A stretch of 64,000 nt of DNA from Collinsella sp. AF23-4AC (GTDB lineage: Bacteria > Actinomycetota > Coriobacteriia > Coriobacteriales > Coriobacteriaceae). A program made the position numbers and the translations under genes. The stretch spans positions 17,690 through 81,689 of the forward strand of contig NZ_QRVE01000009.1 in NCBI RefSeq assembly GCF_003462685.1, written 5' to 3'. Below, in pieces: positions 42,348 to 50,840 of this stretch (its first letter is position 1; the number at the start of each line of letters is the position of its first letter). Under the pieces are notes generated by a model. It saw only the letters and a list, made by a program, of their open reading frames with translations. It was not told where the DNA came from and did not search any database.

Positions 42348-43049
42348 CTACCACTCGATCGTCTCGATAGGCACGGGATTTTGTTGGACCGTCTCGCTCT
42401 CCACGCGGCCGCTCTTAAAGCGGATCAGGCGATCGGCCATGGGCGCCAGCGCGGAGTTGTGGGTGATGATAATGACCGTGATGCCCTGCTTGCGGCAGGT
42501 GTCCTGTAGCAGCTGCAGGATCTGCTTGCCGGTTTTGTAGTCGAGTGCGCCCGTGGGCTCGTCGCACAAAAGCAGCTTGGGATTCTTGGCCAGTGCGCGG
42601 GCAATGGACACGCGCTGCTGCTCGCCGCCCGAAAGCTGCGCCGGAAAGTTGGCGAGGCGCTCGCCCAGGCCAACCTGGCTAAGCGTTTGCTCGGCATCGA
42701 GCGAATCGGGGCAGATCTGAGCTGCGAGCTCAACGTTTTCGAGTGCCGTCAGGTTGGGAACCAGATTGTAGAACTGGAAGACAAAGCCGACGTCGGCGCG
42801 GCGGTATTCCACGAGCTGCGCCTCGTTGGCGGAGCTCACATCGCGCCCGTCCACCGTTACGGTGCCGGAAGTCGCCGTATCCATGCCGCCCAGGATGTTG
42901 AGCGCCGTGGTCTTGCCGGCACCCGAGGCGCCCAGGATAATGGCGAGCTCACCGCGCTCAACGGTAAAGCTCGCGCCGTCGAGCGCGTGAATGCGGGCAT
43001 CGCCCTCGCCGTATGCTTTGATGACGTCTTTAAATTCGATATAGGCCAT
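42348..43049 (-). CDS. ABC transporter ATPase, MacB/LolD type
   Basis: The 233-residue ATPase has Walker [10 protein letters not shown], signature LSGGEQQR, Walker [13 protein letters not shown] and H-loop IITHN. The [15 protein letters not shown] and CDEPTGALD wording is typical of MacB/LolD/FtsE-like exporters rather than importers. It is the first gene of the two-gene operon and nearly overlaps the permease start. It ends a few residues after ETIEW. Confidence 0.95.
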   Translation of the reverse strand: MAYIEFKDVIKAYGEGDARIHALDGASFTVERGELAIILGASGAGKTTALNILGGMDTATSGTVTVDGRDVSSANEAQLVEYRRADVGFVFQFYNLVPNLTALENVELAAQICPDSLDAEQTLSQVGLGERLANFPAQLSGGEQQRVSIARALAKNPKLLLCDEPTGALDYKTGKQILQLLQDTCRKQGITVIIITHNSALAPMADRLIRFKSGRVESETVQQNPVPIETIEW

Positions 43050-43097
43050 CGATCGGTTCCCATCTGGTCGGATAACTCTTTAGTATTACCCATTTCC

Positions 43098-43145
43098 CAC
43101 CTATCAAAAAGAGACAGGTTTATTTTGGCAGGTTTTATATGGGGA
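43098..43145. repeat. CTGTCCC-type hairpin repeat, inverted copy (family 4)
   Basis: On the minus strand it reads AACCTGCCAAAATAAACCTG then TCTCTTTTTGATAGGT, matching the 22748 repeat with CTGTCTC in the core. It lies 50 bases before the ABC ATPase start, facing the copy at 39529. Confidence 0.82.
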
Positions 43146-43250
43146 AACGGCAGCTATAGATGAGGCGCCGGGGAGGCAGAGAAATCATCGACGGGGTCAG
43201 GCCGACCGCCAAACACAACGCACGCATCTCAATCTGTCAGCCAAATCATT

Positions 43251-43264
43251 CGAACAGCTGTTCG
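43251..43264 (+). promoter_or_regulatory. SOS (LexA) box upstream of the GyrI-like gene
   Basis: CGAACAGCTGTTCG is a perfect match to the Gram-positive/Actinobacterial LexA consensus CGAAC-N4-GTTCG. It lies 57 bases before the start codon and immediately before TATGAT (43269-43274), where LexA binding would block RNA polymerase. Confidence 0.72.
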
Positions 43265-43320
43265 TTTCTATGATATGATTCCGTTATCTAAGCAGGCCAA
43301 TACGCAGAAAGGCGGCCAAC

Positions 43321-43959
43321 ATGGCGTTCGACTTTAAGAAGGAATGCAAGGAGCTCTACAAACCTGCAAGCAAGCCGAGTATCGTAACTGTCCCGCCTAT
43401 GAGCTACGTTGCCGTTCGCGGCAAGGGCGACCCAAATACCGAAGGTGGCGAGTATCAAAACGCTCTGCCGCTGCTTTACGGAATCGCCTATACCGTCAAG
43501 ATGTCGAAGAAAGGCTCAAGGAGTATCGAGGGCTATTTCGACTTTGTGGTACCGCCGCTCGAGGGTTTCTGGTGGCAAGAGTTCCCGAGCGGCGACATCG
43601 ATTATGTACGCAAGGACGATTTCAACTTTATCTCGTGCATCCGCCTGCCCGATTTCGTCACCCGAGATGACTTTGACTGGGCAGTCGCGGAAGCCACGAC
43701 CAAAAAGAAACTGGACTTTTCCGCCGTCGAACTGCTTAAAGTTGACGAGGGCCTCTGCGTTCAATGCATGCACACCGGGCCCTACGACAACGAGCCGGCA
43801 ACCGTAGGCGCCATGCATGAATATGCGACCGAGCTGGGCTATGTCCCCGACTTCTCAGACACCCGTTTACATCACGAAATCTATCTCTCCGATCCACGCA
43901 AATGTGCACCGGAGAAACTTAAGACTGTGGTTCGTCATCCTATCAAGCGCGCTGAATAG
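43321..43959 (+). CDS. GyrI-like small-molecule-binding domain protein
   Basis: The 212-residue protein resembles the GyrI-like/AraC-effector fold (PF06445): PPMSYVAVRGKGDPN near the start, FWWQEFPSGD in the middle and HTGPYDNEPATVGAMHEYATE then HHEIYLSDPRKCAPEKLKTV at the end. There is no DNA-binding domain, so it is a stand-alone effector-binding protein. The E. coli member SbmC/GyrI protects gyrase and is LexA-controlled; here a perfect LexA box precedes the gene, a striking parallel. Function as a gyrase modulator or a toxin/drug-binding protein is inferred. AAAGGCGG lies upstream of the ATG. Confidence 0.85.
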   Translation: MAFDFKKECKELYKPASKPSIVTVPPMSYVAVRGKGDPNTEGGEYQNALPLLYGIAYTVKMSKKGSRSIEGYFDFVVPPLEGFWWQEFPSGDIDYVRKDDFNFISCIRLPDFVTRDDFDWAVAEATTKKKLDFSAVELLKVDEGLCVQCMHTGPYDNEPATVGAMHEYATELGYVPDFSDTRLHHEIYLSDPRKCAPEKLKTVVRHPIKRAE

Positions 43960-44072
43960 CGTGGAGCGTCATTTCACGCGTTAGGTTTTAAGCCAGCCAA
44001 CCAGCCGCCTCCTGGGCCGTCCGGTAATTATCTTGACGCAGCCCGTCGCATCTTATAAGTTTGTTTTGCTAA

Positions 44073-44117
44073 AGCTGGAAAGCCTCTCAACGATGCGCAA
44101 CTCCAGCTCTTTTTTTA
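44073..44117 (+). terminator. Rho-independent terminator before the CLC gene
   Basis: AGCTGGA (44073-44079) pairs with TCCAGCT (44102-44108) across a 22-base loop and is followed by CTTTTTTT. It can end the GyrI-like transcript or act as an attenuator for the CLC gene, whose start is only ~30 bases on. Confidence 0.7.
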
Positions 44118-44144
44118 TCAAAAGAGCAAGTGTCGGAAAGCAAA

Positions 44145-45380
44145 ATGTCGGAAAGCAACGTATTGAGCAGAATCAAACACCTGGTCAACACCTATAGCGG
44201 CCTCGTGCTCATGGGTGCTGTCGGAATCCCTATTGACATCATCGTCGGCGCCATTTGTGCCCTCTTTGGTCGCGTGCTCCTGGCGATCGGTGCCTTCCGC
44301 GACGAGCACATCACCCTGCTCCTTCCCTTCCTCGCCCTCATGGGCTTGGCCATCGTATTTGCCTACCGCACCTGGGGCAAAGGCACCGAACGCGGCATGA
44401 GCTTAGTATTCGACGTAGGCCACGGGCGCGAAGACGCTATCTCCCCGCGCTTGGTGCCGCTCATTATGCTGAGCACGTGGGGAACGCACCTCTTTGGCGG
44501 CAGCGCGGGACGCGAGGGCGTGGCCGTGCAGATCGGTGCAACCGTCTCACACTGGATCGGCCGGCGTCTACCTTTCCGAGACCCCGGCAACACGTTTTTG
44601 CTTATCGGCATGGCTGCCGGCTTTGCTGGACTCTTTCGAACGCCACTTGCAGCCACGGTCTTTGCTATCGAAGTACTGGTCGCAGGACGCATGGAATACC
44701 GCGCGCTGTTTCCCGCGCTTACGGCCTCGCTCGCCGCAAGTATGACCTCCGGCGCCCTGGGGCTCGAGAAGTTCGAGGTCGCCGTTACCGCCTCGTATGC
44801 GCTCGACCTCCCCGGTCTTGGGCGGCTGGCGCTGTTGGGCATCGCGTTTGGTATGGTGGGCGGCGCCTTTGCCTGGTGCCTTGCACATGCCAAAACACTT
44901 GCGGCGCGGCTACTCCCCAACCCCTATGTGCGCATCGCCGTTATGGGCATCGCGCTATCAGCGATTCTGCTCACACTGTGGCAGGGGCGATACTGCGGAC
45001 TTGGTACCAACCTGATATCGGCAGCGCTCAACGGTGACGGCAAGGACGCCATCATGCCTTGGGACTGGGCGCTCAAATTCGCACTCACCATTACCACGCT
45101 TGCCGCAGGATATCAGGGTGGCGAGGTGACGCCGTTGTTCTCCATCGGAGCGAGCCTTGGCGTCGTGCTCGCCGGAATCCTCGGCATGCCCGTCGAACTT
45201 TGCGCCGCGCTGGGATACGCCGCCGTCTTTGGCGGCGCCACCAACACGCTGCTCGCGCCGATCCTCATTGGCTGCGAGGTCTTCGGTTTCGGTAATCTGC
45301 CGGCGTTCTTTATCGTCTGCGTTGTGGCTTATCTGTTCAACATGGACAAATCGATCTACGCCCTGCAGGAGCGGGCGTAG
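44145..45380 (+). CDS. CLC-family anion channel/antiporter, possibly of the fluoride-exporting branch
   Basis: The 411-residue membrane protein has the CLC gate motif as GGSAGREGVAVQIG with Glu124 and the later helix motif GYQGGEVTPLFSIGA. The GREGV ending (rather than GREGP) and the ERGMSLVFD segment in place of GSGIP agree with the F-/H+ antiporter branch of CLC proteins as I recall it, so fluoride export is possible; chloride transport is the alternative. No fluoride riboswitch is visible upstream. ATG 44145 is preferred, but a GTG at 44130 lies in an imperfect tandem duplication (TGTCGGAAAGCAA twice) at the 5' end. No CBS domains follow. Confidence 0.85.
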   Translation: MSESNVLSRIKHLVNTYSGLVLMGAVGIPIDIIVGAICALFGRVLLAIGAFRDEHITLLLPFLALMGLAIVFAYRTWGKGTERGMSLVFDVGHGREDAISPRLVPLIMLSTWGTHLFGGSAGREGVAVQIGATVSHWIGRRLPFRDPGNTFLLIGMAAGFAGLFRTPLAATVFAIEVLVAGRMEYRALFPALTASLAASMTSGALGLEKFEVAVTASYALDLPGLGRLALLGIAFGMVGGAFAWCLAHAKTLAARLLPNPYVRIAVMGIALSAILLTLWQGRYCGLGTNLISAALNGDGKDAIMPWDWALKFALTITTLAAGYQGGEVTPLFSIGASLGVVLAGILGMPVELCAALGYAAVFGGATNTLLAPILIGCEVFGFGNLPAFFIVCVVAYLFNMDKSIYALQERA

Positions 45381-45435
45381 AAAGATGTCCAAGCAGGTGA
45401 TCTCAACCGGAAACGGCGCCCCACTCTGAGGCTGT

Positions 45436-45547
45436 ATTCCGGGACACGGTTTCCGCTTGGGACGCCATTCGGAAAGCGCATCCCGCTTTAAAACGGAATT
45501 CCGGGACGTAGTTTCCGTCTGAGCCTCCATTCGGAAAGCGTGTCCCG
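45436..45547. repeat. Two tandem palindromic units, period 62 bp
   Basis: Each ~50-base unit (45436-45485; 45498-45547) begins ATTCCGGGAC and ends with a matching TCGGAAAGCG-N3-CCCG, so each can fold as a hairpin (CGGGACACG with a TTTCC/GGAAA extension). They lie between the CLC gene and ogt, and do not code for anything on either strand that I can support. Confidence 0.8.
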
Positions 45548-45586
45548 TTCTTTCACGGCATCTTGGCTATGCAAAGTGCTCGAGCG

Positions 45587-46165
45587 TTACTCCTCGTACG
45601 CGCCCTCAAGCCGCAGCAGCCACTCCTTGCGGTCGAGGCCGCCAGCATATCCGTTGAGCGATCCGTCGGCCGCGACCACGCGATGGCACGGCACGATAAT
45701 CGAAATGGGATTACGCGCAACCGCAGCCCCCACAGCACGGGGAGACACAACGGGCGCCTCGTTTCCCGGCACACGATGCCGCGCTGCAACACGCTGGGCG
45801 ATCTCGCCATACGTAGCGACCTCGCCACGCGGAATTGAAAGTAGCTCAAACCAAACCTCACGCTGAAACGCCGTGCCAATCAAATGCAACGGCGGCGTAA
45901 ACCGAGGCTCCTGCCCCGCAAAATAGGCGTTGAGCCAAGCCCAAGAACGCTCTAGCACCGAAGAAGCCGCGCCATTGGCCGGATTTACCGTCTGCATGCC
46001 CCCGGCACCCGAAACTGCATCGGTGCCCTCAACGTATTCGGCGCTTTCTTTAAGAAGCGTGGAACCAAAGTGCTCCTGCCCCTCAAACCAAAGCCCCGTC
46101 AGACCGCGGCCATCAGCGGCAAGCAAGATTTCGCCCAAAGGCGAAGCAAACGTCGTCGTGACCAC
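45587..46165 (-). CDS. ogt: Methylated-DNA-protein-cysteine methyltransferase
   Basis: The 192-residue suicide repair protein removes O6-alkyl groups from guanine. The acceptor is Cys160 in IIVPCHRVVAADGSLNGYAGG, the complete active-site signature, and the DNA-binding helix-turn-helix is at ~115-150. The N-terminal domain is short but present. It is immediately followed downstream (minus direction) by the tandem repeats at 45436-45547. The 3' end is GAGGGCGCGTACGAGGAGTAA on the coding strand; no terminator was seen. Confidence 0.95.
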   Translation of the reverse strand: MVTTTFASPLGEILLAADGRGLTGLWFEGQEHFGSTLLKESAEYVEGTDAVSGAGGMQTVNPANGAASSVLERSWAWLNAYFAGQEPRFTPPLHLIGTAFQREVWFELLSIPRGEVATYGEIAQRVAARHRVPGNEAPVVSPRAVGAAVARNPISIIVPCHRVVAADGSLNGYAGGLDRKEWLLRLEGAYEE

Positions 46166-46225
46166 CAGCGGCTCCCTTCAAAACTCCGCAACATAATACC
46201 GCGAATTGTACAGGCAACCCCAATC

Positions 46226-46378
46226 GACCCCAAAGTCACCCAAGGCAGCAGGCGCGAAGCGCCGCAGCTGCCGCACGACCCCAAAGTCCCCGCAGGCAGC
46301 AGGCGCAACGCGCCGCAGCTGCCGGCCGCGCCCCACAGTCCCCAAAGGCGGCAGGCGCAAAGCGCCGAGGCCGCCGCC
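46226..46378. repeat. Three tandem copies of a 51-bp GC-rich unit
   Basis: Units start at 46226, 46277 and 46328 (GACCCCAAAGTC or a variant) and each contains GCAGGCGC and a GCGCCGCAGCTGCC-like end. The period of 51 (17 codons) leaves frames open in several registers, giving Leu/Gly/Cys-rich or Arg/Ala-rich hypothetical peptides, none convincing. The gap 46166-46618 holds this array, a featureless 100-base stretch and the palindrome at 46477. Confidence 0.85.
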
Positions 46379-46476
46379 GGGGCCAGGGCCCGCAACGGCC
46401 ACGTGCCCTCACATCAGCCCAGCGGCCCCAGCCAACAACGGCCCCATCGCAGGCCGCTCGCAGCCGAGTCACCGCA

Positions 46477-46606
46477 GGCGGGGGCCGGGCTTAGTTTTCA
46501 GAACACTCCGCAGACCAGTGTGGCGCCTTGTCCGCGGCTCCGAAGGAGCAGGACAAGGCGCCACACATGGTCGAGGACGTTCTGAAAACTAAGCCCGGCC
46601 CCCGCC
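46477..46606. repeat. Nested palindromic element at the asd 3' end (family 1)
   Basis: A perfect 28-bp outer stem (46477-46504 with 46579-46606) and a perfect 15-bp inner stem (46519-46533 with 46551-46565) are separated by 13-14 unpaired bases. Read on the minus strand, these carry GTCCTCGACCATG and CTGCGGAGT, the family-1 motifs. It ends 12 bases from the asd stop codon. Confidence 0.9.
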
Positions 46607-46618
46607 GGACAGGTCACA

Positions 46619-47644
46619 CTACTCGCAGAGCAGCTTGGCAATCTGGACGGCGTTGGTTGCCGCGCCCTTACGGATTTGGTCGCCGCAGCACCAGAAGGTG
46701 ATACCGCGCGCAGCCTCGGGGTTCGAGATGTCGCGACGCACGCGGCCGACCCAGATCAGGTCCTGGTCGGACGTATCCATCGGCATGGGGAAGCGGTCGT
46801 GTGCATCCTCAGCAGCCATATCGTCAACCAGCTTCACGCCCGGAGCGGCAGCCAGCGCAGCACGGGCCTCTTCCACCGTAATGTCGCGCTCAAACTCGAG
46901 CGTAATGCTCTCGGAGTGCGAGCGCAGTACAGGCACGCGCACGCAGGTGCAGTTCACGCGCAGCTCGGGCAGGTGCATGATCTTGCGACCCTCGTTCTGC
47001 AGCTTCATCTCCTCGGAAGTAAAGCCCTCCTCCTTGACGCCGCCAATCTGCGGAATCAGGTTGCTCGCGAGCTGGGCGGCAAATGCGCGCGGCTCGGGAA
47101 TCTCCTCACCACGGCCCAGGGCGGCCAGCTGAGCCTCGAGCTCGGCCATACCGGGCGCGCCAGCGCCCGAAGCCGCCTGATACGTCGAGACAATCATGCG
47201 CTTCACGCCGGCGAGCTGATGCAGCGGCCACGTGGGAACCAGGCCGATGATGGTCGCGCAGTTGGGGTTGGCGATAAGGCCGTGATGCCACTTGATGTCG
47301 TCAGCATTGATCTCGGGCACGACCAGCGGCACCTCGGGATCCATACGGAAGGCATGGCTGTTGTCGACCACGACGGCGCCGCGCTTGACGGCCTCGGGCA
47401 GCAGCTCCTTCGCGATATCGTCACCGGCGGCTCCAAGCACAATGTCGCAGCCCTCAAAAGCCTCGGGGCAAGCTTCCTCAATCACGATCTGCTCGCCGCG
47501 GAACTCGACGGTTTTACCCGCGGAGCGTGCACTTGCCAGCAGCTTGAGCTTGCCAACCGGGAACTCCTGCTCGTTGAGGCACTCGAGCATCTGGGTGCCT
47601 ACAGCTCCCGTCGCGCCCAAAATAGCAACCGTGTACTGTTTCAT
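46619..47644 (-). CDS. asd: Aspartate-semialdehyde dehydrogenase
   Basis: The 341-residue enzyme converts aspartyl phosphate to aspartate semialdehyde, the branch point to Lys, Met and Thr (and to diaminopimelate for the wall). It shows the NADP site GATGAVG (10-16) and the nucleophile Cys129 in IANPNCATIIGLVP. ATG 47644 follows AAGGGGGAAG; the upstream 29 codons of the frame are not part of it. Downstream of lysC on the same strand, with a hairpin in between that may attenuate. Confidence 0.95.
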   Translation of the reverse strand: MKQYTVAILGATGAVGTQMLECLNEQEFPVGKLKLLASARSAGKTVEFRGEQIVIEEACPEAFEGCDIVLGAAGDDIAKELLPEAVKRGAVVVDNSHAFRMDPEVPLVVPEINADDIKWHHGLIANPNCATIIGLVPTWPLHQLAGVKRMIVSTYQAASGAGAPGMAELEAQLAALGRGEEIPEPRAFAAQLASNLIPQIGGVKEEGFTSEEMKLQNEGRKIMHLPELRVNCTCVRVPVLRSHSESITLEFERDITVEEARAALAAAPGVKLVDDMAAEDAHDRFPMPMDTSDQDLIWVGRVRRDISNPEAARGITFWCCGDQIRKGAATNAVQIAKLLCE

Positions 47645-47718
47645 GCTTCCCCCTTTAAAGGTTGTGGCTTTTGCCCGCACGCCAAGCAGGCCGATTATTG
47701 TTGCCAGTGTATACAAGA

Positions 47719-47745
47719 ACGGGGCGGGCACGAAACCCGCCCCGT
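47719..47745 (-). terminator. Hairpin between lysC and asd
   Basis: A perfect ten-bp stem (47719-47728 with 47736-47745) followed on the minus strand by a short T-rich stretch. It could partially terminate the lysC transcript before asd. Confidence 0.55.
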
Positions 47746-47817
47746 CGAAACGAAACCGAAACGAAACGCCCCACCGTAGATTTTTGAGACATGACCCAAA
47801 AATCTACCGAGCAGTCG

Positions 47818-49206
47818 CTACTTTTTGAGCGCAGCCAGAGCGGGATCGACCGGCGCAGGAGCCTCCAGATCGGAGACCTTCACAATGCCGTTTTCGTCGG
47901 AGAAGGCACGGTAAATGGTCCGAATCGCCAGGTCGAAGTCCTTCTCCTCGACACCGATAATGATGTTGATCTCGTCACAGCTCTGCGAAATCATGCGCAC
48001 GCTCACGCCGGCCTGGCCGAGCATGCCAAACAGATGGCCCGAGATACCTGCACGACCGCGCAGGTTACGACCGACGGTCGCGATGAGCGCCAGGCCCTCG
48101 ACAACCTCGATCTCGAGCGGCTCGACCTCCTGCTGAATGTCGCCCACAAGCGAGTACAGCGAATCGTGCACATCCTGCTCCTGCACCACGGCGCCAAAGC
48201 GGTCGACACCAGTGGGCATGTGCTCGACGGAAACGTCATAGCGTTCGAACACCGAAAGTGCACGGCGCATAAAGCCGACACGGGGCTTGGTGCGGTCGCG
48301 GGCGACGTTGATGGCGACAAAGCCGCGTTTGCCGGTCACGCCGGTAATGATGGGCTCCGCCTCGCCCTCATCAGCCGTCTCGCTAATGATGGTCCCGGGG
48401 TCCTGCGGCGCATTGGTGTTCTTGATGACCAGCGGAATGCCTGCCTCGCGCACGGGAAACACGGCTTCCTCGTGCAGGACGCTTGCGCCCATGTACGAAA
48501 GCTCGCGCAGCTCCTCGTAGGTAACGCGCGCAATGGGCTGAGCCTCGGGAACAATACGTGGATCGGCAGAATAGAAGCCCGAAACGTCGGTCCAGTTCTC
48601 GTACAGATCGGCGCCCAGGCACTTGGCCAGAATCGAGCCCGAGATATCGCCGCCGCCACGATCGAGCAGCTTGATTTGGCCCTCACGCGTCGCGCCGTAG
48701 AAACCGGGCATGACAAAGCCACCCTGCTGACCGTACTCCTGCACCAGCTCGGAGGTGCGGTTCATGCTGAGCGTACCGTCGTGATGGAACGCCACGACCG
48801 TCGCGGCATCCAGGAACGGCAGGCCCAGGTACTCGGCCATCAGACGAGCGGTAAAGTACTCGCCACGGCTTACGAGCTCCTCGGTAGAGTAGCCGCCCGA
48901 GCGGGCGCGCTCGGCAAAGGCCGCGAACTCCTCGCGGATGGGATAGGTGAGTTCCAGCTCGTCAGCGATATCAAAATAGCGCTGGCCAATGTCCTCGAGC
49001 AGTTCCTCGCACGACACGTGGTACTTAACATGCGCATTAACCAGGTAGAGCAGGTCAGTCACCTTGGTGTCGCCCTTAAAGCGGCGACCGCAGGCAGAAA
49101 CCACCACAAAACGGCGGGCCGGGTCGGCATCGACGATGGCCTTGATTTTCTTAAAGTGTTCGGCGTCGGCGACTGACGAGCCGCCAAACTTGGCAATCTT
49201 AATCAT
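47818..49206 (-). CDS. lysC: Aspartate kinase
   Basis: The 462-residue kinase phosphorylates aspartate, the first step of the pathway. KFGGSSVADAEHFKKI (6-21) is the family signature and FSGSFYSADP-like DVSGFYSADPRIV is the aspartate-binding block. Two ACT domains occupy the last ~150 residues (VAINVARDRTKPRVGFMRRA; SVRMISQSCDEINIIIGVEE), so feedback inhibition by Lys or Thr is expected. It is monofunctional, not fused to homoserine dehydrogenase. Divergent from thrC with ~100 bases in between; no lysine riboswitch seen. Confidence 0.95.
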   Translation of the reverse strand: MIKIAKFGGSSVADAEHFKKIKAIVDADPARRFVVVSACGRRFKGDTKVTDLLYLVNAHVKYHVSCEELLEDIGQRYFDIADELELTYPIREEFAAFAERARSGGYSTEELVSRGEYFTARLMAEYLGLPFLDAATVVAFHHDGTLSMNRTSELVQEYGQQGGFVMPGFYGATREGQIKLLDRGGGDISGSILAKCLGADLYENWTDVSGFYSADPRIVPEAQPIARVTYEELRELSYMGASVLHEEAVFPVREAGIPLVIKNTNAPQDPGTIISETADEGEAEPIITGVTGKRGFVAINVARDRTKPRVGFMRRALSVFERYDVSVEHMPTGVDRFGAVVQEQDVHDSLYSLVGDIQQEVEPLEIEVVEGLALIATVGRNLRGRAGISGHLFGMLGQAGVSVRMISQSCDEINIIIGVEEKDFDLAIRTIYRAFSDENGIVKVSDLEAPAPVDPALAALKK

Positions 49207-49310
49207 GGGCTGGAGGTTACCTTTCTAAAAAGCCTCTGCGAACCTATTTTGCGCGCTCTGATACCATGGTTTCACCGATTGGGACCAAGGCATCCGAGGA
49301 GCAGTGTTAT

Positions 49311-50828
49311 ATGGGAACTTATCATAGTACACGAGGACGCACTTTATCGTGCTCAAGTAAGGTGGCAATCCGCACCGGCATCGCTCCCGACGGGGGTTTG
49401 TTTGTCTCGGACGAGCTCGGCACCCAGCAGGTCGATATCAGCTCGCTTGCAGATAAATCGTACTTTGAAATCGCTCAAGATGTGTTGGGAATGTTACTGA
49501 ATGATTACACGGCCGAAGAAATTTCGGCGTGTGTCGACGAGGCATACCGCGGCACGTTCGCGAGTGAAGAGGTTACGCCGCTCGTCAAACTCGACGCTGC
49601 GCCGGGCGCTGACGCCCCTCAGACCTATGTGATGGAGCTCTTTGGCGGCCCCACGAGTGCCTTCAAGGACGTCGCCCTGCAGATGCTCCCCCGCCTCATG
49701 GCCCGCACTTCCGCCAAGGACGGCGGCACCGAGCGCATCATGATCGTCACCGCCACGTCAGGCGACACCGGCAAGGCAGCACTCGCTGGCTTTGCCGACG
49801 CCCCGGGCACGGGCATCACCGTCTTTTATCCCGAAGGCAAGGTCAGCCGCGTCCAGAACCTGCAGATGTCCACACAGGAGGGCGATAACGTCGCCGTCTG
49901 CGGCATCCGCGGCAACTTCGACGACGCCCAGAGCGCCGTCAAGCGCATCTTTGCCGATAAGGAGCTTGCCGAGCGCCTGGAGGCCGCTGGCACGGTGCTT
50001 TCAAGCGCCAACTCCATCAATGTCGGCCGTCTGGTACCGCAGGTCGTCTACTACTTTGCCGCCTATGCGCAGCTGCTGCGCGCCGGCGCTATCGAGGTTG
50101 GCGACGCCGTGGAGTTCTGTGTACCCACCGGCAACTTTGGCGATATCTTGGCCGGCTACTACGCCAAGCGCATGGGTCTGCCCGTCGCCAAGCTCGTCGT
50201 GGCGAGCGACAAGAACAACGTGCTTGCCGACTTCCTGACCACCGGCGTCTACGACCGCAACCGTCCGTTCTTCACGACTATCTCGCCGTCGATGGACATC
50301 CTCATCAGCTCCAACCTGGAGCGCATGCTGTACTTCCTGTCCGATGGCGACTGCGAGCTCGTTGCCGGCTTTATGGAGCAGCTTGCCCAGACCGGCCGCT
50401 ACGAGGTGCCCGCCGAGCTGCTGGCTAAGATTCAGAGCGTCTTTGGCTGCGGCTGGGCCAGCGAGGACGAAGTCCGTGCTGCTATCAAGAGCTGCTGGGA
50501 TGCGAACGGCTACGTAATCGACCCGCACACCGCTTGCGGCTATCACGTCTTTGAAAAGGTCGCTCCCGCCGAGGGCGCCAAGGCCCGCGTGCTACTTTCG
50601 ACCGCCAGCCCCTACAAGTTCCCGCGCGCCTGCTGCGACGCCCTGGGGCTCGACGTTCCCGAAGACGACTTTGAGGCCATGCGCGTGCTCGAGCAGGCAA
50701 CCAACACGGTTGCCCCGATCCAACTCGCCGAGCTCGAGTCCAAGCCCGTCCGCTTCGAAGACGTCTGCGACGTAGCCGACATGGCCAACTACGTAGAGTC
50801 TGCAGCAAAAAAGATGGCTACCAACTAA
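49311..50828 (+). CDS. thrC: Threonine synthase
   Basis: The 505-residue PLP enzyme makes threonine from O-phosphohomoserine. The PLP lysine is K119 in GGPTSAFKDVALQMLPRL, and TATSGDTGKAAL binds the phosphate. The length and N-terminal domain are of the class II (bacterial/yeast) type. ATG 49311 has GAGGAG nine bases upstream; the frame's earlier start would add 15 residues that do not fit. It is followed by a terminator-like hairpin and a palindromic element before thrB, so the two are not a tight operon. Confidence 0.95.
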   Translation: MGTYHSTRGRTLSCSSKVAIRTGIAPDGGLFVSDELGTQQVDISSLADKSYFEIAQDVLGMLLNDYTAEEISACVDEAYRGTFASEEVTPLVKLDAAPGADAPQTYVMELFGGPTSAFKDVALQMLPRLMARTSAKDGGTERIMIVTATSGDTGKAALAGFADAPGTGITVFYPEGKVSRVQNLQMSTQEGDNVAVCGIRGNFDDAQSAVKRIFADKELAERLEAAGTVLSSANSINVGRLVPQVVYYFAAYAQLLRAGAIEVGDAVEFCVPTGNFGDILAGYYAKRMGLPVAKLVVASDKNNVLADFLTTGVYDRNRPFFTTISPSMDILISSNLERMLYFLSDGDCELVAGFMEQLAQTGRYEVPAELLAKIQSVFGCGWASEDEVRAAIKSCWDANGYVIDPHTACGYHVFEKVAPAEGAKARVLLSTASPYKFPRACCDALGLDVPEDDFEAMRVLEQATNTVAPIQLAELESKPVRFEDVCDVADMANYVESAAKKMATN

Positions 50829-50840
50829 ACCCCTTATTAA

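Noticed and set aside
43960..44144. Fluoride riboswitch before the CLC gene
   Set aside because: I could not find the conserved pseudoknot segments; only an ordinary hairpin with T7 is present.
46099..46402. Cys/Leu/Gly-rich or Arg-rich small proteins from the 51-bp repeats
   Set aside because: Several frames are open because the period is a multiple of three; none has a good start signal, and they overlap the start of ogt.
49207..49310. Lysine riboswitch or threonine leader peptide between lysC and thrC
   Set aside because: The ~100-base gap is too short for a lysine riboswitch, and no run of Thr/Ile codons is present.
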